From the NCBI GenBank assembly GCA_009923345.1, contig RFTR01000041.1, positions 1-12,078 on the forward strand: a stretch of DNA of 12,078 nucleotides, read 5' to 3'. The stretch is from Betaproteobacteria bacterium (GTDB lineage Bacteria; Pseudomonadota; Gammaproteobacteria; Burkholderiales; Burkholderiaceae_C). Below are positions 1 through 6,874 of this stretch, piece by piece. The notes below the pieces were generated by a model that was given only the letters and a program-made list of their open reading frames with translations, was not told the origin of the DNA and made no database searches. The translations under genes were made by a program, and so were the position numbers. Numbering within the stretch: position 1 is the stretch's first letter; every line of letters starts with the position of its first letter.

Positions 1-153
1 GGCCAAGACGGCGGCCCGATGGATGGCCTGTGCCAGGAGAAAATTCTGGTGGTCAAACTGGTTGACTTGGTGATCGGATTGCGCGTTACTGAAGAAGAAG
101 AGCGCGAAGGCCTCGACATCTCTTCACACGGCGAAACGGCTTATCACAGCTAA
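1..153 (+). CDS. Ammonium transporter (Amt/AmtB family), C-terminal end only
   Basis: Reading frame 1 is open from the window edge to a TAA at 151-153, giving 50 residues. The last ~31 residues, KLVDLVIGLRV followed by TEEEEREGLDISSHGE and a terminal AYHS, match the conserved cytoplasmic tail of Amt/AmtB transporters. In that family the tail follows the last membrane helix, is needed for conductance and contacts the PII protein GlnK. The protein would move ammonium across the inner membrane. The first ~18 residues (GQDGGPMDGLCQEKILVV) do not look like the final transmembrane helix expected directly before KLVDL. The other two forward frames are not hydrophobic there either. The tail assignment is firm, but the upstream context is odd. 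The 5' part lies outside the window. Confidence 0.85.
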   Translation, partial: GQDGGPMDGLCQEKILVVKLVDLVIGLRVTEEEEREGLDISSHGETAYHS

Positions 154-187
154 TCTCTCAAAGATTTAAAAGTTTCCTTGGACTTTC

Positions 188-213
188 AGCCCGCCTCACG
201 GCGGGCTTTTTTC
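188..213 (+). terminator. Rho-independent terminator after the ammonium transporter gene
   Basis: A perfect 8-bp GC-rich stem, AGCCCGCC (188-195) with GGCGGGCT (200-207), encloses a TCAC loop. A run of T residues to 212 follows it. The hairpin starts 34 bp after the transporter stop codon and ends ~44 bp before glcE. It should end the transporter transcript and make glcEF a separate transcription unit. Confidence 0.92.
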
Positions 214-236
214 TTGCGTGAGAAATATTTGGTTTG

Positions 237-256
237 AGCGGATACCATAGTCCGCT
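237..256 (+). repeat. Perfect 6-bp inverted repeat abutting the glcE start codon
   Basis: AGCGGA (237-242) and TCCGCT (251-256) are perfect inverted arms around an 8-base spacer (243-250). The right arm ends on the base before the glcE ATG, where a ribosome binding site would be expected; no Shine-Dalgarno sequence is visible. It could be an operator half-site pair, a small RNA hairpin affecting glcE initiation, or chance. The 43 bp between the terminator and glcE must hold any glcEF promoter, but I found no convincing -35/-10 pair. Confidence 0.35.
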
Positions 257-1405
257 ATGTCTGACATCCTTCATGATTGGGCGCAACGAATAAAAAGCGC
301 GACATCCTCCAAAACGCCACTTCGCTTTCGTGGCGGGGGCACCAAAGATTTTTATAGCCAGAGCCTTGTGGGCGATGTCTTTGATACGCGTGCGTATTCA
401 GGCATTTTGAGTTACGAGCCTAGTGAACTAGTGGTCACGGTGTGTGCTGGTACACCATTAAAAGAATTAGAAACAGCGCTGGCAGAAAAAGGCCAGTGTC
501 TTGCGTTTGAACCACCACATTTTGGTGAGGGCGCAACTGTGGGTGGCATGGTTGCAGCGGGCTTAAGCGGCCCATCGCGCGCCAATGTAGGCAATGTGCG
601 TGATTTCGTCTTGGGTGCCAAGATGATCAACGGCAAAGGAGAGCTACTCACATTTGGCGGACAAGTGATGAAAAACGTGGCTGGCTATGACATCTCGCGC
701 TTGTTGGCAGGCAGCATGGGCCAGTTGGGTTTGATCACCGAGTTGTCCTTGAAGGTGTTGCCCATCGCGCCAGGCGAGTCCACATTGCAGTGTGCTGGTT
801 TGTCGCAAGCACAAGCGCTCACATGTTTGCACCAATGGGGCGGCCAGCCATTACCATTGAATGCCAGTGCTTGGGTGTATGACTACACCACCGCACCTGC
901 ACAAAATTATTTGTTTTTGCGATTACGCGGCGCAGTGGCTGCTGTTGAGGCTGGTGTGCAACGCATCAGCAAAGAAGTGCAAGCCTTGGGCGCTACGGTT
1001 GTGCAAATGGACAACAAACAAGCGGCGCAGGATTGGCGTGCAGGCAATGAACACCAATTACCGTTTTTTACGCAAGCACCTAGCGAAGAAGATTGTTTGT
1101 GGCGGTTTTCAGTGCCGCAAACTACGCCTGAATTAAAACTTCCCTATGCGCAATACATAGAGTGGCATGGCGGACAGCGTTGGTTGTGGGCACCATCGTC
1201 TCAAGCAACAAATTTGCGTGAAGTTGCTTCCAAAGTAGGTGGTCATGTCACCTTGTTTAAAACAAGCGCTGTCCATAGCGACGAGGACAAGCGCGTTGGC
1301 GTTTTCACACCATTGAACAGCGTGCACGCGCGTATACAAAACCAACTCAAACAACAATTCGATCCAGCGGGAATTTTTAATTCCCATCGCACGGCTTTGA
1401 AATAA
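257..1405 (+). CDS. glcE: Glycolate oxidase FAD-binding subunit GlcE
   Basis: This 382-residue protein matches GlcE, the second flavin-binding subunit of the membrane-associated glycolate oxidase GlcDEF. The complex oxidises glycolate to glyoxylate and passes electrons to the respiratory chain. It has the PCMH-type FAD fold: RGGGTKDFY at about residues 25-33, then the FAD-contacting region GEGATVGGMVAAGLSGP (about 90-106), and NVAGYDISRLLAGSMGQLG (about 140-158). The C-terminus ends with the family's FDPAGIFN-type motif. The chosen ATG gives an N-terminus like that of E. coli GlcE, although the protein is somewhat longer than the ~350-residue E. coli form. It lies 4 bp upstream of glcF and surely shares a transcript with it. 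glcD, usually just upstream, is missing here, because the preceding gene is an ammonium transporter separated by a terminator. No clear ribosome binding site is seen. Confidence 0.93.
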   Translation: MSDILHDWAQRIKSATSSKTPLRFRGGGTKDFYSQSLVGDVFDTRAYSGILSYEPSELVVTVCAGTPLKELETALAEKGQCLAFEPPHFGEGATVGGMVAAGLSGPSRANVGNVRDFVLGAKMINGKGELLTFGGQVMKNVAGYDISRLLAGSMGQLGLITELSLKVLPIAPGESTLQCAGLSQAQALTCLHQWGGQPLPLNASAWVYDYTTAPAQNYLFLRLRGAVAAVEAGVQRISKEVQALGATVVQMDNKQAAQDWRAGNEHQLPFFTQAPSEEDCLWRFSVPQTTPELKLPYAQYIEWHGGQRWLWAPSSQATNLREVASKVGGHVTLFKTSAVHSDEDKRVGVFTPLNSVHARIQNQLKQQFDPAGIFNSHRTALK

Positions 1406-1409
1406 AACT

Positions 1410-2657
1410 ATGCAAACCCATCTCGCACCTGAATACCAAGATACAGAAGACGGCAAAGCGGCTGAAGCGATTTTGCGCAAATGCGTGCATTGTGGGTTTT
1501 GTACCGCCACGTGTCCTACCTACCAACTATTGGGAGACGAATTAGATGGCCCACGCGGGCGCATTTATTTGATGAAACAAGTCTTGGAAGGCGAAACCCC
1601 AACGCGCAAAACCCAGATTCACTTAGACCGCTGCTTAACCTGTCGCAACTGTGAAACCACCTGCCCGAGCGGTGTGCAATACGGACACTTGGTGGATATT
1701 GGCCGTAAATTGGTGGACGCCAAAGTAGAGAGACCTATTGGCGAACGCATGTTGCGCTGGGCCTTGAAAGAAGGCCTGCCATCACCACTATTTGCGCCGG
1801 CCATGAAATTAGGCCAAGCGGTGCGTGGCGTGCTACCCGCCAGTCTAAAAGCCAAAGTGCCTGCGTCACAAGTGGCGCATCGCAATGGGGTGACTTGGCC
1901 CACGCAAATCCATGCGCGTAAAGTTTTGATGCTTGCCGGTTGTGTGCAACCTTCTATGCAGCCCAATATCAATACAGCGACAGCTCGCGTGTTGGATGCC
2001 GCAGGCATTCAAACCTTGGTGGCAACGAACGCAGGATGCTGTGGCGCGGTGAAATTTCACCTCAACGACCAAGAGGGTGGTGCGGTTCAAATGCGCGCCA
2101 ACATCGATGCATGGTGGCCGTATGTGGAACAAGGCGTGGAAGCCATCATCATGAATGCGTCTGGTTGCGGTGTCATGGTCAAAGACTATGGCCATGTGTT
2201 AGCTAATGATGCGCAATATGCAAACAAAGCACAAAAAATCAGTGCTTTGACCAAAGACCTCAGTGAGCTGTTGCCAGAACTCGTAAGCACTTTAAAACCA
2301 AAAATAAATGCGCAAGCGCTAGAACAAGTTGGCAAACAAGCGTTTCACCCACCTTGCACCTTGCAACACGGCCAACAACTCAAAGGCGGTGTTGAAAAAT
2401 ATTTGGGCGATTTAGGCTTTGATGTGCAAGTGGCAAATAACGAAGCCCACTTGTGTTGCGGCTCAGCCGGAACTTACTCGGTCCTGAACCCAGATATCGC
2501 CTACAGTCTGCGCGATCGCAAATTAGATAATTTAGGCGCGATGCAACCCAAGGCCATTTTGAGCGCCAACGTAGGCTGCATCACACATTTGCAAAGCGGA
2601 ACAGATGTTCCCGTCAAACACTGGATAGAGTTACTAGACGCTGTTCTTCAACCCTAA
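1410..2657 (+). CDS. glcF: Glycolate oxidase iron-sulfur subunit GlcF
   Basis: This 415-residue protein matches GlcF, which carries electrons from the GlcD/GlcE flavins towards quinone. Two ferredoxin-type 4Fe-4S motifs are intact: CVHCGFCTATCP (C25, C28, C31, C35) and CLTCRNCETTCP (C75, C78, C81, C85). Two cysteine-rich CCG domains follow. The first has C178 and the C210-C211-G212 pair, and the second has C316 and the C349-C350-G351 pair. This layout is shared with the related heterodisulfide-reductase-like and LutA/GlpC proteins, but pairing with glcE settles the assignment. The gene starts 4 bp after the glcE stop. Its TAA (2655-2657) overlaps the TAG of the convergent lplT gene (2654-2656 on the other strand), so no terminator fits between them. 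Confidence 0.95.
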   Translation: MQTHLAPEYQDTEDGKAAEAILRKCVHCGFCTATCPTYQLLGDELDGPRGRIYLMKQVLEGETPTRKTQIHLDRCLTCRNCETTCPSGVQYGHLVDIGRKLVDAKVERPIGERMLRWALKEGLPSPLFAPAMKLGQAVRGVLPASLKAKVPASQVAHRNGVTWPTQIHARKVLMLAGCVQPSMQPNINTATARVLDAAGIQTLVATNAGCCGAVKFHLNDQEGGAVQMRANIDAWWPYVEQGVEAIIMNASGCGVMVKDYGHVLANDAQYANKAQKISALTKDLSELLPELVSTLKPKINAQALEQVGKQAFHPPCTLQHGQQLKGGVEKYLGDLGFDVQVANNEAHLCCGSAGTYSVLNPDIAYSLRDRKLDNLGAMQPKAILSANVGCITHLQSGTDVPVKHWIELLDAVLQP

Positions 2658-3961
2658 CCATGCGCATCGTCTTGACTGGCGATGAGCATCAGCCTAGCAA
2701 GTTCCTCGCTGTGGTGCCGTTGGTTAGATTCATGCCAAAGCTTGATCAACCACATTACAAATGCCACCAAGGTACCAAAAGCGGTGATGGCACCAAAAGC
2801 TGACATGCCCATTCCGGTGAACAAAGTGTAGAGACCGCCTAGTAACAAAATACAAAGTTGTTCGTTGAGGTTTTGTACTGCAATAGAGCGGCCTGCGCCC
2901 ATCAAGTTGTGACCACGGTGTTGTAGCAGCGCATTCATCGGAACGACTAAGAAGCCACCTAAGCCACCTATAACAATTAAAAAGGGTATGGCGAGCCATA
3001 AGTCACGAATAAAAATCATGACAAGCAAAAAGACGCCCATCACGATACCTAAAGGCATGATGCGCGTGGCGTGCTCTAGGCGCATACGCATTGACGCAAC
3101 AACAGCCCCCGCTGCGGTGCCAATCGCCACAACACCTACCAAGCTCGACGCTTGGGTGGTGCTGTAGCCTAAAGCGGCGGCACTCCAGGCCAGCACGATG
3201 TAGCGCAAGTTGCCACTCACACCCCAAAACAAAGTTGTGGTGGCCAAAGATATTTGGCCCAATTTATCTTTCCACAATAACTGGTTACAGTGGAAAAAAT
3301 CGGGAATCAAAATCCACAAACTACGCGCCATGCTGTATTCGGGATGGCTGCGCATCGGTATCAGTGCCGCACCTGTATTGGGAATCCGTGTGTTAAACCA
3401 TGCAGCCAATCCATAAAACAAGACCAGCAAGCAAATGGCTGCTTCAGCGGGCGTATCAAACCCCGTATCGATAAACGGCACATCTATCGACAGCAAGATG
3501 GAGGACAACTTAGGCCCTACCAATTGACCACCTAATAAGACGCCCAAAATAATTGAACCGATGGTCAAGCCTTCAATCCAGCCATTGGCTTTGACCAATT
3601 GCGACGAAGGTAGTAACTCAGTCAAGATGCCATATTTAGCGGGTGAATAAGCGGCAGCGCCTAAACCCACTACGGCATACGCCAATAAAGGATGGCTACC
3701 AAATAGCATCATCAAGCAACCCACTACTTTGATGGTGTTACTCATTAGCATCACATCGCCTTTGGGGCGCGAATCGGCAAATGCACCTACAAAAGGGGCT
3801 AACACCACATAAAAAAGAGCAAACATGGGAACCAAGGCGGCGCGTTGCCACTCAGCTGTGCCTTCGGACTTCAGTAACTCAACCGCCGTGACAAACAAGG
3901 CGTTGTCTGCCAACGAACTAAAGAACTGGGCAGACATGATGGTGTAAAAACCGCGCTTCAT
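2654..3961 (-). CDS. lplT: Lysophospholipid transporter LplT (major facilitator family)
   Basis: This is a 435-residue, strongly hydrophobic major facilitator protein with about a dozen membrane segments. FSSLADNALF (residues 14-23), the inter-helix loop DSRPKGD (63-69) and SPAKYGIL (106-113) followed by LVKANG are hallmarks of LplT. In E. coli, LplT flips lysophosphatidylethanolamine across the inner membrane for re-acylation by Aas; no aas gene is in this window. The frame extends upstream to an ATG at 4012, but family alignment favours the ATG at 3961. It gives MKRGFYTIMSAQFFSSLADN, whereas the extra 17 residues (starting MCHCACYNH) are not family-like. It is divergent from alr and convergent with glcF, with which it shares overlapping stop codons. 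Confidence 0.92.
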   Translation of the reverse strand: MKRGFYTIMSAQFFSSLADNALFVTAVELLKSEGTAEWQRAALVPMFALFYVVLAPFVGAFADSRPKGDVMLMSNTIKVVGCLMMLFGSHPLLAYAVVGLGAAAYSPAKYGILTELLPSSQLVKANGWIEGLTIGSIILGVLLGGQLVGPKLSSILLSIDVPFIDTGFDTPAEAAICLLVLFYGLAAWFNTRIPNTGAALIPMRSHPEYSMARSLWILIPDFFHCNQLLWKDKLGQISLATTTLFWGVSGNLRYIVLAWSAAALGYSTTQASSLVGVVAIGTAAGAVVASMRMRLEHATRIMPLGIVMGVFLLVMIFIRDLWLAIPFLIVIGGLGGFLVVPMNALLQHRGHNLMGAGRSIAVQNLNEQLCILLLGGLYTLFTGMGMSAFGAITAFGTLVAFVMWLIKLWHESNQRHHSEELARLMLIASQDDAHG

Positions 3962-4019
3962 GGGAACATCGAAAAGATTAGACAAATGGTTATAACACGC
4001 GCAATGACACAATAGCGAT
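3962..4019. promoter_or_regulatory. Divergent intergenic region between lplT and alr, with palindromic GTTATAAC
   Basis: These 58 bp must carry the promoters of both lplT (-) and alr (+), unless transcription begins inside a gene. The most promoter-like element is the perfect 8-bp palindrome GTTATAAC at 3989-3996. It presents a TATAAC hexamer (5 of 6 to the sigma-70 -10 consensus) on both strands. Neither strand has a convincing -35 hexamer at 16-18 bp, so this is only a candidate shared -10 element. Confidence 0.4.
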
Positions 4020-5126
4020 ATGCCCCGTCCGATTCAAGCCTTTGTGCACAGCGACGCCTTGCGTCACAACTTGCAACGCATGAAAGATTGCACCCCAGAC
4101 GCGCGTGTTTGGGCGGTGGTCAAAGCCAATGCCTACGGCCACGGCATTGAACGCGCCTATGAGGGTTTGCGCGGATGCGACGGATTTGCATTGCTCGATT
4201 TAAACGAAGCCCAGCGCGTGCGTGATTTAGGCTGGCGCGGCCCTGTTTTGTTGTTAGAAGGTGTGTTTGAGACGCGTGATTTGGAGTTGTGTTCACGCCT
4301 TAATTTGTGGCATACCGTGCATTGCACCGAGCAAATCGACATGTTGAGTCAGCATAAAACCCAACAAGCGCATCGTGTGTTTTTAAAACTTAACAGTGGC
4401 ATGAACCGTTTAGGGTTCACGCCGGATGCATTTCGATCTGCATGGACTCGGTTGAACGAATTGCCGCAAGTCGATGAAATCTCATTGATGACGCACTTCA
4501 GCGACGCAGACGGCCCTACCGGTGTTTCCGCGCAAATGCAAGTGTTCGAGAAAGCTTGCCAAGATTTACCCGGAGAGCGCAGTACTTGCAATAGTGCAGC
4601 TGTATTGCGTCATGGGACTCATCTAAATGTGTCTGCAGATTGGGTAAGACCCGGTATCGCGCTTTATGGCGCTGCGCCTGATTTTCCCCAGCAGTCGATT
4701 GCCGATTGGAATTTACAACCGACGATGAGTTTGCGTAGTCAGTTGATTGCTGTTCAAAACTTGCAAGTGGGTGATGCGGTGGGTTACGGCTCAGCCTTTG
4801 TTGCTGACAAAGCCATGCGCATTGGCGTGGTGGCGTGTGGCTATGCCGATGGCTATCCGCGCCATTGCCCAACAGGCACACCGGTTTTGGTGAATGGTGT
4901 GCGCACGCGCACAGTAGGGCGCATCAGCATGGATATGGTGACGGTAGACCTCACGCCTTGTGATCTAGAAGGTGTTCAAGCTAGGTTTGGTAGTGAAGTC
5001 ACGCTGTGGGGCAAATCCACTGGTGGTGTTGTTTTGCCCATTGATGAAGTTGCGCAATCGGCCAGCACAGTGGGCTATGAACTGATGTGCGCTGTAGCTG
5101 CAAGGGTTGGTTTTACTCAGGACTAG
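4020..5126 (+). CDS. alr: Alanine racemase (PLP-dependent)
   Basis: This 368-residue fold-type III PLP enzyme interconverts L- and D-alanine and supplies D-alanine for peptidoglycan. VVKANAYGHG carries the PLP lysine (K35), KLNSGMNRLGF lies at 123-133, and VRPGIALYG (209-217) carries the arginine that contacts the PLP pyridine nitrogen. The second catalytic residue, tyrosine, is Y256 in VGYGSAF. GYADGYPR and GRISMDM complete the C-terminal domain. The length is typical. The ATG at 4020 lies 58 bp from the divergent lplT start and has no clear Shine-Dalgarno sequence. The gene end overlaps the last gene of the opposing catabolic operon by 14 bp. As I recall, lplT, alr and radA often lie together in Burkholderiales; here alr and radA are separated by that operon. 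Whether the role is biosynthetic (Alr) or catabolic (DadX) cannot be told from sequence alone, but no dadA gene is adjacent. Confidence 0.95.
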   Translation: MPRPIQAFVHSDALRHNLQRMKDCTPDARVWAVVKANAYGHGIERAYEGLRGCDGFALLDLNEAQRVRDLGWRGPVLLLEGVFETRDLELCSRLNLWHTVHCTEQIDMLSQHKTQQAHRVFLKLNSGMNRLGFTPDAFRSAWTRLNELPQVDEISLMTHFSDADGPTGVSAQMQVFEKACQDLPGERSTCNSAAVLRHGTHLNVSADWVRPGIALYGAAPDFPQQSIADWNLQPTMSLRSQLIAVQNLQVGDAVGYGSAFVADKAMRIGVVACGYADGYPRHCPTGTPVLVNGVRTRTVGRISMDMVTVDLTPCDLEGVQARFGSEVTLWGKSTGGVVLPIDEVAQSASTVGYELMCAVAARVGFTQD

Positions 5127-6114
5127 TTGGGTAAAGTCCAAGTTCCTGTGCTTGTAAACGCGCCAACCCCATCAACGCATCTGTAAAAGGCGTAGGCACT
5201 TTTGTAATTTGCCCAAGCTCTTGCACAGCGCCTACCAAAGCATCTAATTCCACCGAGCGCTTAGCCTGTACGTCTTGCAACATAGAAGTTTTGAAAGCAC
5301 CAAGCTTGCGCGTGACTGCGTGCCGGTCTTCTGGTTGTTGGTCAATCGCAATACCTATCGCAGCGCCAATCGCCTTGGCCTCCAACATTACGGCAGAAAC
5401 AAAAGCAAGTATGTTTGGATCGTTCAATATCTTGTCTGATGTCGCACCCGTCAATGCGCTGATGGGGTTGATCGTCATATTGCCCCAAAGCTTGTACCAA
5501 ACATCCTTTTGAATGCGTTCGGACAAAGTGGCATCAAAACCTGCATCGCTTAGTAACTGATGTAGGGCTTGCACCCGCGCACTAGACCCGCCAGTAGGCT
5601 CACCAATGACCAAACCATTTCCAAAATGGTGTTGCACTTGTCCTGGCGCACGCAAAGAGCAACTCGCATGGACGACGCACCCAATCACGTGTTGCGCTGG
5701 AATAGCTGTGGAAATTTTCCCATGGGGGTCTACGCTTTTTAAAGGTGTGTTGGCATAGAAGCCGCCAAAACCTTGTAAGAACCACCAAGGCACGCCATTC
5801 ATTGCGGTCATCACGATGGTGTTGGGGCCTATCAAAGGTTGTATTTGCTTTGACACATCCAACAGCGAGGGCGCCTTGACTGCGATGATGACCAAGTCTT
5901 GCACACCTAAAGAAGCGGGTTGGGCGCTGGCTTGCACCTTGGCATATTGCGTCTGATCGCCACTGTGCAATTGCAAGCCATGGGTTTGCAATTGCTGCAA
6001 AGTTTCTCCGCGCGCCACGACAGACAAAGTCACACTTGGCCGTTGCTCTAAACGTGCGCCTATCCATCCGCCGATAGCGCCGGCGCCGTAAATACAAATC
6101 TTAGAAAACGTCAT
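5113..6114 (-). CDS. Ketopantoate reductase (PanE/ApbA) family NADPH-dependent oxidoreductase
   Basis: This 333-residue protein begins with a Rossmann dinucleotide motif, GAGAIGG (residues 10-16). By eye it keeps the residues used by E. coli PanE: N106 (in MNGVP), K208 (in WYKLWGN), N212 and N216 (in NMTINP), S277 (in TSMLQD) and E289 (in VELDAL). PanE reduces 2-dehydropantoate to pantoate in coenzyme A synthesis. Here the gene is the last of an aromatic ring-cleavage operon and its start overlaps the upstream stop as ATGA (6111-6114), so it is translationally linked to catabolism. It may act on a 2-oxo acid made by the pathway, or it may be a real panE that moved here; sequence alone does not decide. 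I therefore leave the symbol empty. Its 3' end overlaps alr by 14 bp tail to tail. Confidence 0.85.
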   Translation of the reverse strand: MTFSKICIYGAGAIGGWIGARLEQRPSVTLSVVARGETLQQLQTHGLQLHSGDQTQYAKVQASAQPASLGVQDLVIIAVKAPSLLDVSKQIQPLIGPNTIVMTAMNGVPWWFLQGFGGFYANTPLKSVDPHGKISTAIPAQHVIGCVVHASCSLRAPGQVQHHFGNGLVIGEPTGGSSARVQALHQLLSDAGFDATLSERIQKDVWYKLWGNMTINPISALTGATSDKILNDPNILAFVSAVMLEAKAIGAAIGIAIDQQPEDRHAVTRKLGAFKTSMLQDVQAKRSVELDALVGAVQELGQITKVPTPFTDALMGLARLQAQELGLYPTSPE

Positions 6115-6869
6115 TGGCGATAACTCGCATCCAACTTATCGACTTGGCGCACTAGCGCGTCGAACACGTCTTTGCCTGCGCCGCCATGGTTGACGTCAAA
6201 CTGCAAAGAGTCGCGGGTACACCGTGCAGCAATATCTTCTGGCACATTGATCGCAGGACCCATGCTGAAAGTGGCGAGTTGTATTTCGCAAGCGCGTTGC
6301 AGCGTCCACAAAATAGCAAAGGTCTCGGGCACTGCACCGCCCCAGGCTAGTAGCCCATGATTGCGCAAAATCACCGCTTGCTTTTTGCCAATGCTTTTTA
6401 AAACACGCGGGCCTTCGTCTGCGTGGATGGTGATGCCCTCAAAGTCGTGGTATGCGACCATGTTGTGCAATTGCGCCGAATAAAAATTGGTTTGCATCAA
6501 ACCGCTTTGCAAACACGCCACCGCCACACCTGCTGTGGTGTGGGTATGCATCACACAATGCGCGCCTTCAATCCCGTCGTGCAATGTGGCATGCACCACA
6601 AAACCAGCGGGGTTGATGCGGTGTTTGGATCTATCCAACACTTCGCCTTTTAAATTGATCTTCACCAAATTACTGGCGGTCACTTCGCTGTAATGCAAAC
6701 CAAATGGGTTGATTAAGAATTGCTTCTCATCTCCGCTTGCAGTGGTTGGCACGCGCACGGTGATGTGGTTGTAAATCATTTCGGTCCAACCGAGCATGGC
6801 AAAAATGCGATAGCAAGCGGCGAGTTGCACGCGTGTGGTCCATTCGTCAGGATGGCAGTGTGTAGTCAT
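6111..6869 (-). CDS. Class II aldolase/adducin family protein, fifth gene of the hpa operon
   Basis: This 252-residue protein has the class II aldolase/adducin fold. The metal-binding histidines are visible: H108 and H110 in CVMHTHTTAG, and H171 in RNHGLLAWGG. INPFGLHYSEVTASNLVKI and NPAGFVVHATLH (about 86-97) are typical of the broad adducin-like branch. By eye, the position of the catalytic glutamate of fuculose-1-phosphate aldolase (E73) is glycine here (G89), so a classical sugar-phosphate aldolase reaction is doubtful. The family also contains decarboxylases (OtnC), dehydratases (MtnB) and epimerases (AraD). It is not homologous to HpaI, the usual TIM-barrel aldolase of this pathway. It lies 5 bp after hpaH and overlaps the next gene by 4 bp. 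It might cleave the hydratase product or do the missing decarboxylation; the substrate is unknown. Confidence 0.85.
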   Translation of the reverse strand: MTTHCHPDEWTTRVQLAACYRIFAMLGWTEMIYNHITVRVPTTASGDEKQFLINPFGLHYSEVTASNLVKINLKGEVLDRSKHRINPAGFVVHATLHDGIEGAHCVMHTHTTAGVAVACLQSGLMQTNFYSAQLHNMVAYHDFEGITIHADEGPRVLKSIGKKQAVILRNHGLLAWGGAVPETFAILWTLQRACEIQLATFSMGPAINVPEDIAARCTRDSLQFDVNHGGAGKDVFDALVRQVDKLDASYRQ

Positions 6870-6874
6870 AAAAA

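Noticed and set aside
1133..1510. 125-residue - strand open frame across the glcE-glcF junction
   Set aside because: It is antisense to two well-supported genes and has no family resemblance.
3962..4012. Upstream ATG that would add 17 residues to LplT
   Set aside because: The added residues (MCHCACYNH...) are not family-like and would leave only 7 bp before alr. The family N-terminus begins at MKRGFYTIM (3961).
5600..6097. 165-residue - strand open frame inside the PanE-family gene
   Set aside because: It is out of frame with an intact, motif-bearing PanE-family protein and has Arg/Cys-rich, low-plausibility composition.
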